Assembly: GCA_018398815.1 (NCBI GenBank)
Contig: CM031611.1
Location: 80,892,375 to 80,956,374, forward strand
Source of the DNA: Conus ventricosus
Lineage: Eukaryota > Mollusca > Gastropoda > Neogastropoda > Conidae
Direction of reading: 5' to 3'
DNA: 64,000 bases
Shown: positions 20,453-35,170 of the stretch, one piece after another
Layout of the letters: each line of letters opens with the position of its first letter
How positions within the stretch are numbered: position 1 is the first letter of the stretch
Notes under the pieces: model-generated
Seen by the model: the letters and a program-made list of their open reading frames with translations, nothing else
Database searches by the model: none
Told to the model about the DNA's origin: nothing
Program-made: the position numbers and the translations under genes

Positions 20453-23400
20453 CCGACAGAAGGTACAGTTACAGTGCAGCATGTCAGACAACAATGAATA
20501 ACCTCTATCATCCAGACACCCAATCCCATCCCCATGCACCACTCTTACACACAAAAGCAAAAAAAGATCTGAACAGGCAGACTAACAATTCTGCAAGTCT
20601 GCTCTGCTTAATGTTTTATGATTTGACAGTTCAAAAAAACCTAAACAAACAACAACAAAAAGGAAAAAAACCCCAGCTTTTCCAGACTTTTGACAAATCT
20701 GATTCCACATTCTTCACTCCCTTTTCTTCCAGCTGAAAACATTTGTTGTGAGCGTGCTGCCAGGGGATCGAGTGGCGCGCATCCGAGCACAACTTCTTCA
20801 TATCCTGTATGAGCTGGGGAAAGACGACCACCAGTTCCGGCTGCGCTACAATGGACAGGTGATGCGGGATGCCTTTCCCCTCAGTGATTACCACCTGAGT
20901 GACAATGCCGTGGTCACAATGATCCCCATGGGAAGGTCAAAGGATGTGAGTGTCCCCTTTTGCTTCAGTTTGAATCCTCTTTTTGATGTTTTCTTTTTAT
21001 GTTTGTAACTGTAAACGTAATTGTTTTCCTTCTTCTCTTCCATCTTTAAAGAAATAATCACCTCATCTGTTCTTCTGAAGATCCTTTTCCTTTAAAACCA
21101 CAGAATCATTTTCTGATTTTCCTCCAACACTCTCCCCTCCATCCTGAAAAAGCATGAATGTTTTCTGATTGGTCTCCACCCCTACCTTTAAACACACATT
21201 TGTTTTGTTATTCTTCTCCCCCCCCCCCCCCCCCCCCCCCTCCGCCTCTCTGTCTAAAAACAATCTGCTGCAGTGATGCCAATGGTCCTCATTTGATCAT
21301 ATTTTGTTTCTACTGGTGCAGCATGTTTTGATATCACACCAACAGCAAAACTGGTCAGACAAGTTCTTTTTTGGCTAGGTAACACCACTAGTCTCAGATG
21401 ATGAAGCTGAGCCAAAGCCAGTTGTATGGTCGTTTACACTGAACCTGTATTGAGTGGACCAGTTTAGTGGCAACTGTTAAGAAGCAGCAGTGACAGCCAT
21501 GGGAAGCTTGCCTCACATTGTGCCAATAACAGACTTTGACTTTGTTGCAGGTGTACGTTGTATGTATGCCATGTTGGTCAGTTTATGCTGTGTACATACA
21601 TGTATGCATGCTGATGCTGAAGAGGGTATGAGTGTTCCAAAAAGTTCAAAAATGTTGTTGTAGAATTTCCAGATTGCTCCAAAAATTTCCTACTCCCCCC
21701 TGTAAGCACCCATTCCCTCTGTAAACACAATGAACTGTTTCCTTATTCTTCTCTAACTTCCCTCCCTCATCCCCCTCCCCCCATCTTTAAAACTCACTCA
21801 GCAGTTTTCTTATGCTTCTGTACCACCCACTTCCTCCCTCCTCCTCCTTCAATCTTGAAAAAAACAATTATCTGCATTCATATTCCTCAGCACCCCAAAA
21901 GCAACAGATCTTTTCTTAGTCTTCCGTCCCCTTCAGCTCTTGCCTTATTCTGCTTCACCATTCTGTTTTATTTTTTTCATGCATCAGAATATGTACAGAA
22001 ATGTGAATCAGAATACACATAATCTTGTCATGAATACTTTGCAGTTGTTTTGTTTTATAATGTTTGTTCAAACTAAAATTTTGACTGTTGTTCACGTGAA
22101 GATGATTATATAATTGTCATCTGGTGCTGGCACTGTGCAGTGGCCTCGTTACTTCCCCCAGCCCTCAATGCAATACCAATCTCTGGCACGGTATGACTTC
22201 TGGCCCTGACGGAGATCCACCCCGTGACTTGCAGATGACTGAGGGCATAAGCTAATCCACAGCATCCACTCATGGAGGCCTCAAGCTTTTTCAATATACT
22301 TTTCACCTTCTGGAATCTAGTGCTAGTAATTCCTTCATGTCCTTTGCTCACTCTGACACTGACTCCCCCCCCTTCCTCCCCTCCCCTTTTAGGGAATTCT
22401 GTGTTCATAAATTTGATGTCTTTGTCGCTCTCTCTGATATTGCGTTTTCTTTTCTTCCTTTACTTTCACCCGTTGTTGTTGTGCCTGTATGCTCCATTCA
22501 CCCACATTGAAAGTCTTTTATTGTTTATTTCACTCATAACAACTGATAAGATGCTAGGATTTAGACGTAATCTGTTACCTAGGTGGTGAGACTGTAAAAA
22601 CTTTCTGGAGTGAACTCTACCAGTCCCTTCTGCTGTGTCTTTTGCCCGATTCCCTTCAAATTTTTGTTCTTTTTTTTTAGCACTATTGCAATTTTTGTAT
22701 ATTTTTTTTGTAATTTGAGTGAAAAAAATCATGCAGAATGTGACCTATGTCTGTCTGCCATAAAGCTGTCACTAGTGCAGCTAATTGATAAGAGCTCTTG
22801 GAGATGATTATGCCTGTACAGCCAGCTGACTCAAGGGCCATGGTAGAGCTCTCATGAGACACGACAATACACTGAAAGCCACCTCAAGAGCAGCAACGTG
22901 GACACAGTCAGCTTGATATATACTTTCCTTGACAGACACTGGCGGAGACATCTGTACCATCAGGGCACACAGACTTCGTAGACAAACAGAGTGACTGCCC
23001 TTGAGACAGTGAGAAACCAGAGGAAGCAGGGCCGACCCCACCCCTACTCCTGCTATGTCTTCATCCAGCTGTGTGCCTCAAAGACAGGACTTCATTCCCG
23101 CATGAGGACCAGTCCTAGCAAATGACCAGCTGGCATTGTTGTTGTGTATCTAACTGGCCGGGGGATTCCATCACGCTGTGAATTCATTGTATGTACTCAT
23201 GACAGGACTCTGCTGACTGCGTGGTCAGGGCCTGTGTGGCCAGTGGCCAGTGCTGACACTGACATGGACACTGATGTTCTGCTTGATGTGATGTGACTGC
23301 AGGTTCTGATGGAGATACGCTCCATGAACAGCAGCCTGACCTGGGAGCAGGGTGCGCAGGGTCAGCTGGGCAGTGTCAAGGTCGCTCTGGAGAAAGAGGT

Positions 23401-26400
23401 GGAAACTTTCGACAGACGTGAAAAATGGCTCAGCAACTACAAGGTCAGTAAACATTCAGCAAGGAGATGTTGTAATGTTGTTAAGCTTTGCCAGTTGCCA
23501 TAGTGTGTTGTGTGGGATGTGTGGGCTGAAAAGTCCTTGGTTCGATTCCTGTCAGTGGGATTTATTTGTAAGATTTTCCTTTTAATATCCCAGCAATACA
23601 GGCTTAAAATCTCATGATCACCTTTCAGAAGAGAAGGCGTGTTTAGCGGTAGATATGGATGACTTGTGTGGAGAATTCAAAGGATGAAGGGAAAAAACAT
23701 CAGTTACTGATATTGACTAAATGACATGGGAAATTACTGAATGTATTACCAGCAGGCAGATGTTGAGTTGGCTGTACCCAGGTAGGCAGCCTAGTGTGTT
23801 AAAAAAGAGTGTAGGTTGTAAGGCAGTTAGAGTTTGGTCTCTAACTGAGTATAGGTGCTACAGAAGCACTCCTGATGATGTTGATAATGATGTGTGTCCC
23901 GGAGTTGAGGGTTTTATGGGCTCAGCTGGAAAGACTGAATCCATACAGTTGAGTTTTATCCTCCTAAGGGATACATGTTAGAGGTTGTTGGTCAGATTAA
24001 ATGACTGATACTGTAGATCTCTGTAACTCCCAGGTGTGGTGGACGCCAGGATATGTTGTCAAAGGAACTGTGGATGCAGCCCTGTCGTGCAGTCTCAAGC
24101 AAGAGTGGAACTCGATAGCATCATGTTCATCCCCTTTCTCATTGATCACGCCACGGGAAAAAAGTATCAGATTCTGTGGCCTTTCATGCCCAGATGACTT
24201 GCTGACATCAGGTCTGACTTCCTCTCCATGCCTGTGCCCGCAGAAAGTTTGAGTCGAAATCATTGATACAGGCAACTTCATCTGGACTGTATTTAGATGA
24301 ATTTTGGTGATGTTTTACCAAGAGGTTCGCTCACTCAGTACTGTCCACAGTAGGGAGCTCAAGAGATTTGATTCACAGCAGACACTGATGAACACCACTG
24401 AGATGACTGAGTAACAGTGCAGTGTCTCCTCCAGTGGGTGGCCTCGTGGCAGGCTCGTAAGTATGCTGTTTGCTCCATGTGGACAGCTGCTGCTGTGGTT
24501 GTAAAAGGATGAGGGAAAGGAGGGAATAGGAATATGGGCCACATAGATGAAGATCTGACAGCACACACATAGAAAATATAGCTTTACTTTATAATATGAT
24601 TACTGTGAAAAAGGGCGGTCATTAACATATGTGTGTGTCTGGTGTGTATGTGTGTGTGTGTGTGTGTGGTGTGTGTGTGTGTGTGTGTGTGTGTCTGTGT
24701 GTCTGTATGTGTGTCTGTGTGTCTGTATGTGTGTGTGTGTGCACGCATGTGTATGCTTGCTTGTGTGTGCATGTGCACATGTGTGCTGCATGTATGTGAG
24801 AGAAAAAAGTGTATTTGTGTATGACTTGATTGCCTTTTATCTCGATTTGAATTATACATTAATGTGCATACATTCATATACATACTTGCCTGTTTTCATG
24901 CTGTGTAAATTGAAAGCTGCCATATCATGGCTCAGTAAGATATTTTCCTGTTGGTTGTGTCTTGTGCAGGCTGCATTGTATGTTCACTGCCTGGCGGCCA
25001 TTTTGGCAGTGCTGACAACGCGCTGGTACTCCGCCATCTGGCTGGGAGTTTTTTGTGCCCTGGCAGTCCTGTTTGTTCCAACTTACTCTCGCCTGGGTGG
25101 ATTTGTGGGAAATACCTCGCACATGTGAGTGGATTGTGTAATTATGGGGGTGCAGGAAGTGATGGTGGAGGGGGGGTGGTGGGGGGGGGGGGGGGGGAGT
25201 GGAGTGGTAGGAATGATAGGTTGTGGTAGGATTCAAGCCATATACCTCATAGACCACTGGAAAGAGAAGTTTAACACTGGCCACAGGGCCTGAGGCATCA
25301 TTCATGTGCTTTTTGTTGATCTGTTTAAGATGCTTTGTGTTGATCTGTTTCAGACGCCAGATGTTCTGTCTGGTATCAGGGATTGTGACTCTGGTTTGTC
25401 TGGTTGTGGCTCTGTACTTCTCAGTCTGGGAGTGGATCAGTGTGTCTGTGAGTATTGCTTCTGTGGTCATTTCTGTCTTCAGTCTCCGAGTTAATGAGTG
25501 TATCTGTGGAGCGTGCTTCTGTTGCCATTTCTGTCTTCAGTCTCCGAGTTAATGAGTGTATCTGTGGAGCGTGCTTCTGTTGCCATTTCTGTCTTCATTT
25601 GGGAGTGGATCAGTGTGCCTGTGAGTTTTCTTCTATTTCTCTATTGGGAGTACATCAGTATGCCTGTGGGTATTGCTTCTGTTTTCATCTCTCTCTCTCT
25701 TCTGTCTGGAGTCAGTGTGTCTGTGCATATCATTTTTGTTTTGCATGCGGTCATCCCACTTGAAACCTGCTTTCTTTGTTTGGTAGATTTCTCTGATGAT
25801 TTAGTCGCCTTCTCTGCTAAAATGCTCTGATGCTCACCTCCAGCATGGCTGTCTGCCACAGTAATCAGGAACACAGGCCACGCACATGCGCAGTGCATGA
25901 AAACAAGAGAAAATCCCTGACTTTTACCCCGTTAAAGATAGTGTGACCTCACAGGCCTATGCAGTGGCTGATACTTCAAAGCTTCAGTTGAAAAGTGTCT
26001 CTGTGGAGGGTGCTTTTTTTTCTTCTCTCAAGTTGTAAGACTTCACAGTCCACAGTGAAATATGTTCTTTTAGAGAGTTGGGACTTGCATGATGTGAGAC
26101 TTGAAAACACTTTACTGAAGACTTCATGAAAACCTTGTTCAGAGATGCCCCACTTGATGTGATCTTTGCATTTCTGAACATGTTTCAGCTGATCAAAGAT
26201 TTTACAGAATAAAAATTTTTAGTGAAATTTATGGTATGTTTTAAGAAGGCGTATTTTAAAGGGTTGTGTGAATGATTTATATTTTAAAATGACCTGTGAG
26301 TTGAGTTCAGTGTGGTGACAGCCCTGATATGGCCCTTTGCAGTCGGCTGGGCTATTACCAACTTTCTCTCTCCCTCAGCCCACAGGCTTTTCTGTCAGTT

Positions 26401-27233
26401 CAGATTTTCATTTTCCAAGTTTATGGACTGGACCCCTGGTTCTTTTGTTGTGTGAAGTGTCGAACAAAGACTGTTGTGTATTTATGTCTTAGCATGTTGA
26501 TATCAGCTGAAAAGAAAAATAACTCCTGCTGAATGAAAAAGACAAACAAATTTTAAGACCATGAAAACGAAGAACGAACAATTGCTTATCACCTCAATTG
26601 TTTGTCTCTTTCATTTGACGGAATAGTACTTTTTCTTTTAAGTTTGTTTCAATTAGTGCCTGCAGTCATCTCCCTTTGAAACTGCTGTCAGTATTAAGTT
26701 CTTCTGTCTGGTAAAGAACCAGTTGAAGACACTGTTCTGTATTCATGTTTTGAAATGCTGATATAAGGATCTCCTGCCTACAATAGCAGCAAATAAAGAT
26801 AGTGGCATGTATTTATGTTTTGAGACATCAGTATCAGGTTCTTCTGTCCCATAGATAAAGAACCAGATAAAGACGCTGCTGGTTTTCTGTTTTGAGCTGT
26901 CGGTATCAGGTTCCAGTGTCTGATAAAGTGTCAGATGAAGACATAGGAGTATGTTTACGTTCGGGAAACATCGCTCAGTGCTTGACTCGCATTGTGCAGA
27001 AAAACAACTGCACTGATTGGATGCTTGGAGGGTCGTGTTCCCATCGCAACGTGTACACCGCCATTTTCTTCACTCTTCACTCCTTGCTACTGATTCTGAC
27101 GTCCGCTTTATCATGGTGGCTGCTTCGGAACTTTCGAGTTGAGGTGAGCTGACTGATTTGGACATTTCATGCAGATCTCTCCCACATGTGGGAAGTGCTT
27201 CCTTAATGGATGCTGTCAGGCTTAACTCTGTGT

Positions 27234-27294
<61 letters not shown>

Positions 27295-27315
27295 TGTGTG
27301 TGTAAGTGTATCTGT

Positions 27316-27385
<70 letters not shown>

Positions 27386-27423
27386 GTGTGTGTGTGTTTG
27401 TGTGTAAGTGTGTGTATGTGTGT

Positions 27424-27481
<58 letters not shown>

Positions 27482-30400
27482 TGTGGTGAGAGAGAGAGAG
27501 AGGTGGAGGGGTAGGTGGGGAGAGAGGAGTGTGATGAGGATTAGGGGAGGTTGTGTGTATATATGGATTGTGCAAGTGGTTATGGCTGATTATTTGTTTG
27601 CTGCCAGATTTCTTTGGAATGATCCATTTCAACTTGAAAGCATGGATATGGAACGTTTTCGTTTGAATTAATCTAACAAGGGAAGGTCTTGCACAGATAA
27701 ACTCGTAATTACACAAAAAAGGCTATTCACCATTATTGTTCCGGTCCACAAGCACTCGAGTAGTCTGGAATATTCACAAGCAGTGTAGTATCTCTGCAGA
27801 AAGTGTGGGGTCACCACAGGTGGTGTAAAATCTCCATTGGCAGGCAATGGAGGATCTCCACAGGCAGTGAAGGATCTCCACAGGCAGTGGAGGATCTCCA
27901 CAGGCAGGAAGGATCTCCACAGGCAGTGTAGGATCAGATCTCCACAGGCAGTGGAGGATCTCCACAGGCAGGAAGGATCTCCACAGGCAGTGTAGGATCA
28001 GATCTCCACAGGCAGTGGAGGATCTCCACAGGCAGGAAGGATCTCCACAGGCAGTGGAGGATCTCCACAGGCAGTGAAGGATCAGATCTCCACAGGCAGT
28101 GAAGGATCTCCACAGGAAGGAAGGATCTCCACAGGCAGTGACGGATCAGATCTCCATAGGCAGTGTAGGATCTCCACAGGCAATGAAGGATCTCCACAGG
28201 AAGGAAGGATCTCCACAGGCAGTGAAGGATCAGATCTCTACAGGCAGTGAAGGATCTCCACAGGCAGTGAAGGATCTCCACAGGCAGTGAAGGATCTCCA
28301 CAGGCAGTGAAGGATCAGATCTCCACAGGCAATGAAGGATCTCCACAGGCAGTGAAGGATCAGATCTCCACAGGCAGTGAAGGATGTCAACAGGCAGTGT
28401 AGGATCTCCACAGGCAGGAAGGATCTCCACAGGCAATGAAGGATCTCCACAGGCAGTGAAGGATCTCCACAGGCAGTGAAGGATCAGATCTCCACAGGCA
28501 GTGAAGGATGTCAACAGGCAGTGTAGGATCTCCACAGGCAGGAAGGATCTCCACAGGCGGTGAAGGATCAGATCTCCACAGGCAGTTTAGGATCTCCACA
28601 GGGAGTGAAGGATGTCAACAGGCAGTGAAGGATCTCCACAGGCAGGAAGGATCTCCACAGGCAGTGAAGGATCAGATCTCCACAGGCAGTTTAGGATCTC
28701 CACAGGCAGTGAAGGATCTCCACAGGCAGTGAAGGATGTCAACAGGCAGTGTAGGATCTCCACAGGCAGGAAGGATCTCCACAGGCAGTGAAGGATCAGA
28801 TCTCCACAGGCAGTGAAGGATCTCCACAGGCAGTGTAGGATCTCCACAGGGAGTGAAGGATCTCCACAGGGAGTGAAGGATCTCCACAGGCAGTGAAGGA
28901 TCTCCGCAGGCAGTGAAGGATCAGATCCCCACAGACAGGAAGGATCTCCACAGGCAGTGAAGGATCTCGACAGGCAGTGAAGGATCTCTGCAGGCAGTGA
29001 AGGATCAGATCTCCACGCGCAGGAAGAATCTCCACAGACAGTGTAGGATCTCCACAAATAGTGAAATCTCCACAGGCAGTGAAGGATCTTCACAGGCACA
29101 GGCAGTGTAGGATCTGCACAAATAGTGAAGGATCTCCACAGGCAGTGAAGGATCTTCACAGGCAGTGTAGGATCTGCACAAATATTGAAGGATCTCCGCA
29201 GGCAGTGAAGGATCTCCACAGGCAGTGAAGGATCTCCACATGCAGTGTAGGATCAGATCTCCACAGGCAGTGAAGGATCTCCACAGGCAGTGAATGATCT
29301 CCACAGGCAGTGAAGGATCTCCACAGGATGTGAATGATCTCCACAGGCAGTTTAGGATCTCCACAGGCAGTGAAGGATCTCCACAGGCAGTTTAGGATCT
29401 CCACAGGCAGTGAAGTATCTCCACAGGATGTGAATGATCTCCGCAGGCAGTGAAGGATCTCCACAGGCAGTTTAGGATCTCCACAGGCAGTGAAGGATTT
29501 TCACAGGATGTGAATGATCTCCACAGGCAGTAAAGGATCTCTACAGGCAGTGTAGGATCTCTTCAGGCAGTTTAGGATCTCCACAGGCAGTGAAGGATCT
29601 CCACAATCAGTTTAGGATCTCCACATGCAGTGTAGGATCTCCACAGCAGTGTAGGATCTCCACAGGATGTGAAGAATTTCCACAGGATGTGAATGATCTC
29701 CACAGGCAGTGTAGGATCTCCACATGCAGTGTAGGATGTCCACAGGATGTGAAGAATTTCCACAGGATGTGAATGATCTCCACAGGCAGTGAGAATCTCC
29801 ACAGGCATTGAAGAATCTCCACAGGCAGTTCCCAGTCCTCAATTATGGCTAACAGGATAGTGGCGCTATCAGCCCAGTCTTTCATAATTATTGTCCATCC
29901 AGAACTTCTATGTCTGGGGTGCTTCTCCTCTAAGATAATGTTGCTTATAGCCCAGCCGACCGCAAAGGGCCACATCAGGGCGTTTCTCCTCTAATATTTC
30001 ATGTAGAGTGGTCTTGGAGAGGGGGGAGTCACAGTGGAAAGCTGTGTTGGTCATTGGACTGTAGAAGCAATTCACAGACATGATGATTAATTATTCAGGT
30101 GCCAGCATCAAAGTCGAGGTAATGAAGTAACTGTTGTTCCTTTTGCATGCCACACGGTTAGAGACTGAAAGGTTGTGGTGTTTTGTCCAGGTGGGAGATC
30201 TCATTGAGGAGTACCTAGTTCATGAGAGAGATGTTGAACAGGTGATGAATGCTGCCCGCAGTGGAAAGTGAGTGGTTTCTTGTGCATGCTGTTGGGTTTA
30301 TTCTCCGCCCCCCCCCACCCCCCCCCCCCCTGCCCCACCCCCCCTGCCCCCCCAGTTTGAGGAATAATTACAAAAAGAGGAGTAAATTGCTAAAAGTGTG

Positions 30401-33400
30401 TTAATTTATATAGGTTTTAAGCAATAAGATAAAGTCACCTAGACAATGTATATAGATCATTACAAATCTTGAAAAGAGACAAAGAGACAAAGAAACTAGA
30501 GTCCCATAGTTTCATACATGTTGGCAAATTCAGATCATTAATCACTGCTTGTAGAATCAATGAAATGAGCTTGGAAGGCAGTTTGAACATTCTTGGCACA
30601 GCAGGGTTATCTTTGTTTATCCTTTTTTTATCCACTTTGTTTCATCTGTCCATTTTTGTTTTATTTTGTTTTTCTTTCCCTGTTGCTTTATTGCTTTTAT
30701 TCATTTATGCATTCCTTCTCTGTCTCTGTCTCTCTGTCTCTGTCTCTATTTCTTTTATATTGCACATGTATAGCAAGTGCACATGATGAATTGTGGTTTT
30801 AACGGTGACACATATGAATTGACAGTGGTATATAGTATATATGTAATTACACAATGTTAATGAACACAGCACTCTCTCTGTCTGTCTATCTGTCTGTCTT
30901 TTTTTTTCTTAACACTCTCTTATACTCTTCTCTTTCTTGATACTTTCCTGGTAATCCCTTTCCACTTTCCCAGTGTTTGTAAGTACATAGACATCAGGAA
31001 AATTAGTAGAAATATCTCACAGTCATAGGCACTTCAATCCCCTGACTGCCTGTATACGTACCGCATACATTAAAAAAAAAATGTTGTCCTCAAATGCTTG
31101 GATACGTACTGATGTGAACCAATTTCTTCACAATAATTTCTCAACAAACTAAGGATGGGAACATGAAAGCAGGCATAGAATTACTGAGCCACCAAACTAA
31201 GGGTGGGAACATGAAAGCAGGCATAGAATTACTGAGCCACCAAACTAAGGTGGGAACATGACAGCAGGCATAGAATTACTGAGCCACCAAACCAAGGAAC
31301 AAGATAAGATAATGTTGCTTATAGCCCAGCCGACCGCAGAGGGCCACATCAGGGCTGTAACCAAGGAACAAACAAATAAGAAAAAAAATGACATAAAACA
31401 CTTTCACCTCATTTCTCATCTTTCAGTTCTTCCCCTGTTTTCAGCCATTTTTGTAACTTTATTCTTTTGTGTGGTATAAATGTTGTATCCCCCGTTTCAG
31501 GACCAAGGAGAAGAGAATGGCAGCCTGTGACCTCGCGGCTATGGCCGCCTCCTCGGATGACAACAAGTTTCTGATTGTGGCGGAGGAGGGTCGGTACAGC
31601 ATAGAGTTGTCACGCCTTATCTGTTGGTTCCATGCCTTATCTGTTGGTTCCATGCCTATCTGTTGGTTCCATGCCATATCGTGTGGTTCCATGCCATATC
31701 TGTTGGTTCCATGCCTTATCTGTTGGTTCCATGCCTTATCTGTTGGTTCTATGCCTTATCTGTTGGTTCCATGCCTTATCTGTTGGTTCCATGCCATATC
31801 TGTTGGTTCCATGCCTTATCTGTTGTTCCATGCCTTATATGTTGGTTCCATGCCATATCTGTTGGTTCCATGCCATATCTGTTAGTTCCATGCCATATCT
31901 GTTGGTTCCATGCCTTATCTGTTGGTTCCATGCCTTATCTGTTGGTTCCATGCCATATCTGTTGGTTCCATGCCATATCTGTTGGTTCCATGCCATATCT
32001 GTTGGTTCCATGCCTTATCTGTTGGTTCCATGCCTTATATGTTGGTCCATGCCTTATATGTTGGTTCCATGCCATATCTGTTGGTTTCATGCCTTATCTG
32101 TTGGTTCCATGCCTTATCTGTTGGTTCCATGCCTTATCTGTTGGTTCCATGCCTTATCTGTTGGTTCCATGCCATATCTGTTGGTTCCATGCCTTATCTG
32201 TTGGTTCCATGCCTTATATGTTGGTTCCATGCCATATCTGTTGGTTCCATGCCTGTCTGTCTTTCTCTGTCTGTTGGTTTTTGTCTGTTTGTCATCCTGT
32301 TGCACTTTTTCGACACACGTCGCGGTTATGTTCGCAACACGTCATGAGCCAGTGAGGTGTGTTTGTCATGAGCATTATCACACTGCACGGCCAGTCAGCT
32401 CTGACAAGTTGCCAGTGAGGTCTGTTTGTCATGAGCATTATCACACTGCACGCCAGTCAGCTCTGACAAGTTGCCAGTGAGGTCTGTTTGTCATGAGCAT
32501 TATCACACTGCACGGCCAGTCAGCTCTGACAAGTTGCCAGTGAGGTGTTTGTCATGAGCATTATCACACTGCACGGCCAGTCAGCTCTGACAAGTTGCCA
32601 GTGAGGTCTGTTTGTCATGAGCATTATCACACTGCACGGCCAGTCAGCTCTGACAAGTTGCCAGTGAGATCTGTTTGTCATGAGCATTATCACACTACAC
32701 GGCCAGTCAGCTCTGACAAGTTGCCAGTGAGATAAACAGTCATGAGCATTATCACACTACACTGCCAGTCAGCTCTGACAAGTTGCCAGTGAGATCTGTT
32801 TGTCATGAGCATTATCACACTACACGGCCAGTCAGCTCTGACAAGTTGCCAGTGAGGTGTGTTTGTCATGAGCATTATCACACTGCACGGCCAGTCAGCT
32901 CTGACAAGTTGCCAGTGAGGTGTGTTTGTCATGAGCATTATCACACTGCACGGCCAGTCAGCTCTGACAAGTTGCCAGTGAGGTGTGTTTGTCATGAGCA
33001 TTATCACACTGCACGGCCAGTCAGCTCTGACAAGTTGCCAGTGAGGTGTGTTTGTCATGAGCATTATCACACTGCACGGCCAGTCAGCTCTGACAAGTTG
33101 CCAGTGAGGTGTGTTTGTCATGAGCATTATCACACTGCACGGCCAGTCAGCTCTGACAAGTTGCCAGTGAGGTGTGTTTGTCATGAGCATTATCACACTG
33201 CACGGCCAGTCAGCTCTGACAAGTTGCCAGTGAGGTCTGTTTGTCATGAGCATTATCACACTACACGGCCAGTCAGCTCTGACAAGTTGCCAGTGAGATC
33301 TGTTTGCCAACTTTGAGCTGGATAACTCTAAACTGACGCTGCTTATGACACCAGATCCCTAGCAGATATGACAACACAGAGCACACAGAATATACAAGGA

Positions 33401-34917
33401 AACATCCCCACTCTTCTCATTTGTTCTGCGTGCTCAGTGTTGTCATTTTGGTTTGCTGTGGTAAGCAGCATTGATTTAGAGTCGTGGACCTACAGTTGTT
33501 TTATCATGGGAGCAACAGTTACCGTACTTGTTTGTTATGTGCTGTTTGTTATTCACTGTTTACTGTTCTCTGCTTCATTTAAGATTTCCTAAGAATAACT
33601 ACACATAAATTGTGAAAACTTATCTGGTATGTTTTGTAGCTGTCCAAAAGAAATTAAACAAACAACAACAGCAAAAAAGAAATCAACCGTCCTTTACAAA
33701 TGCACAGTAGCTGCAGTAGGAGTACAGCAGGTTGTTGCGAAAGTGTTACGGGGCTGATGATGGTGTATGTCAATTACTATTCTGTCTGTGTATCCGTGAG
33801 TCTTCTTTCTTTTCCTGTTTCTGTTAACTCAGATTTTGCATCATCTTCTGTTAACTCACATACTGTTTTACCATCATCCATTATCGCACGTTGTGATTCA
33901 TCACCTTCTGTTATCTCACATTGTGCTTAATTGTCTTCCATCATCTCCTATTGTGCTTGGTCGTCTTCAGTTACTTCACATTATGTTTCATTATCTTCCA
34001 CTACCTCACATCCTGTGTCTTCATCTTCCATCCCCTCACAATCTGTTTCCTCATCTTCCATCCCCTCACAGTCTGTTTCCTCATCTTCCATTCCCTCACA
34101 TACTGTTAGCGTATCTTCCGTTCCCTCACAATCTGTTTGCTCATCTTCCATCCCCTCACAATCTGTTTCCTCATCTTCCATCCCCTCACAATCTGTTTCC
34201 TCATCTTCCATTCCCTCACATACTGTTAGCGTATCTTCCGTTCCCTCACAATCTGTTTGCTCATCTTCCATCCCCTCACAATCTGTTTCCTCATCTTCCA
34301 TCCCCTCACAATCTGTTTCCTCATCTTCCATTCCCTCACATACTGTTAGCGTATCTTCCGTTCCCTCACAATCTGTTTGCTCATCTTCCATCCCCTCACT
34401 ATCTGTTTCCTCATCTTCCATTCCCTCACATACTGTAAGCGTATCTTCTGTTCCCTCACAATCTGTTTGCTCGTTGTCTGTTTGTTTTTGACTGGCATTA
34501 CCCTCCCATGCAGCTCCAGCCACCTGCTCTGCACACAGCCCCAACCAGACTGGGCCGGCAGCGGTGCCAGCAGTCTGCTCAGAACTATCGGATCTCCCTG
34601 TCTGCCCCACACACAACCACACCCTGACTGGGTCCCTGTCAGTCCCAAAACCTGCAATCCACACACAACTATCAGAATCAGGATGCCTTCACCCCCCCCC
34701 CCCCCCCCCCCCCACATCACTGTCGTCACACATTAACGCTGCCCCTTGAGGGCTTGTCTTGCCTGATGTCTGTGCTGATTTCTTTGTTCATCTGTCCTGG
34801 GTTTTGCTGCTGGTTATCCTATTTTTGCCATTCTCCCCCCCCCCCCCCCCCCCCCCCCAATTTTGGATTTTAATAATGATAATTGTGATCTGATAATCGT
34901 TTACTCCGTGTGTGTGT

Positions 34918-34962
<45 letters not shown>

Positions 34963-34981
34963 GTGTGTGTGTGTTTGCACA

Positions 34982-35028
<47 letters not shown>

Positions 35029-35099
35029 ATGTGTGTGCGTGCATGTGTGTGTATGTGTGTGTTTACATGCACGTGTGTGTGTGTATGTGTGTGTTTGCA

Positions 35100-35170
<71 letters not shown>

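Noticed and set aside
32345..33310. CRISPR-like regular repeat
   Set aside because: Units are contiguous with no unique spacers and the DNA is clearly animal; it is a minisatellite.
31469..33316. Plus and minus frames of 138-282 codons with Cys/Trp/His-rich periodic peptides
   Set aside because: They arise from the 20-bp and 63-bp repeats; only 31501-31593 is a real exon.
33836..34664. Frames of about 190-230 codons, such as Ser-rich or Glu/Cys-rich repeats
   Set aside because: They follow from the 30-bp repeat on both strands; no splice or start context supports them.
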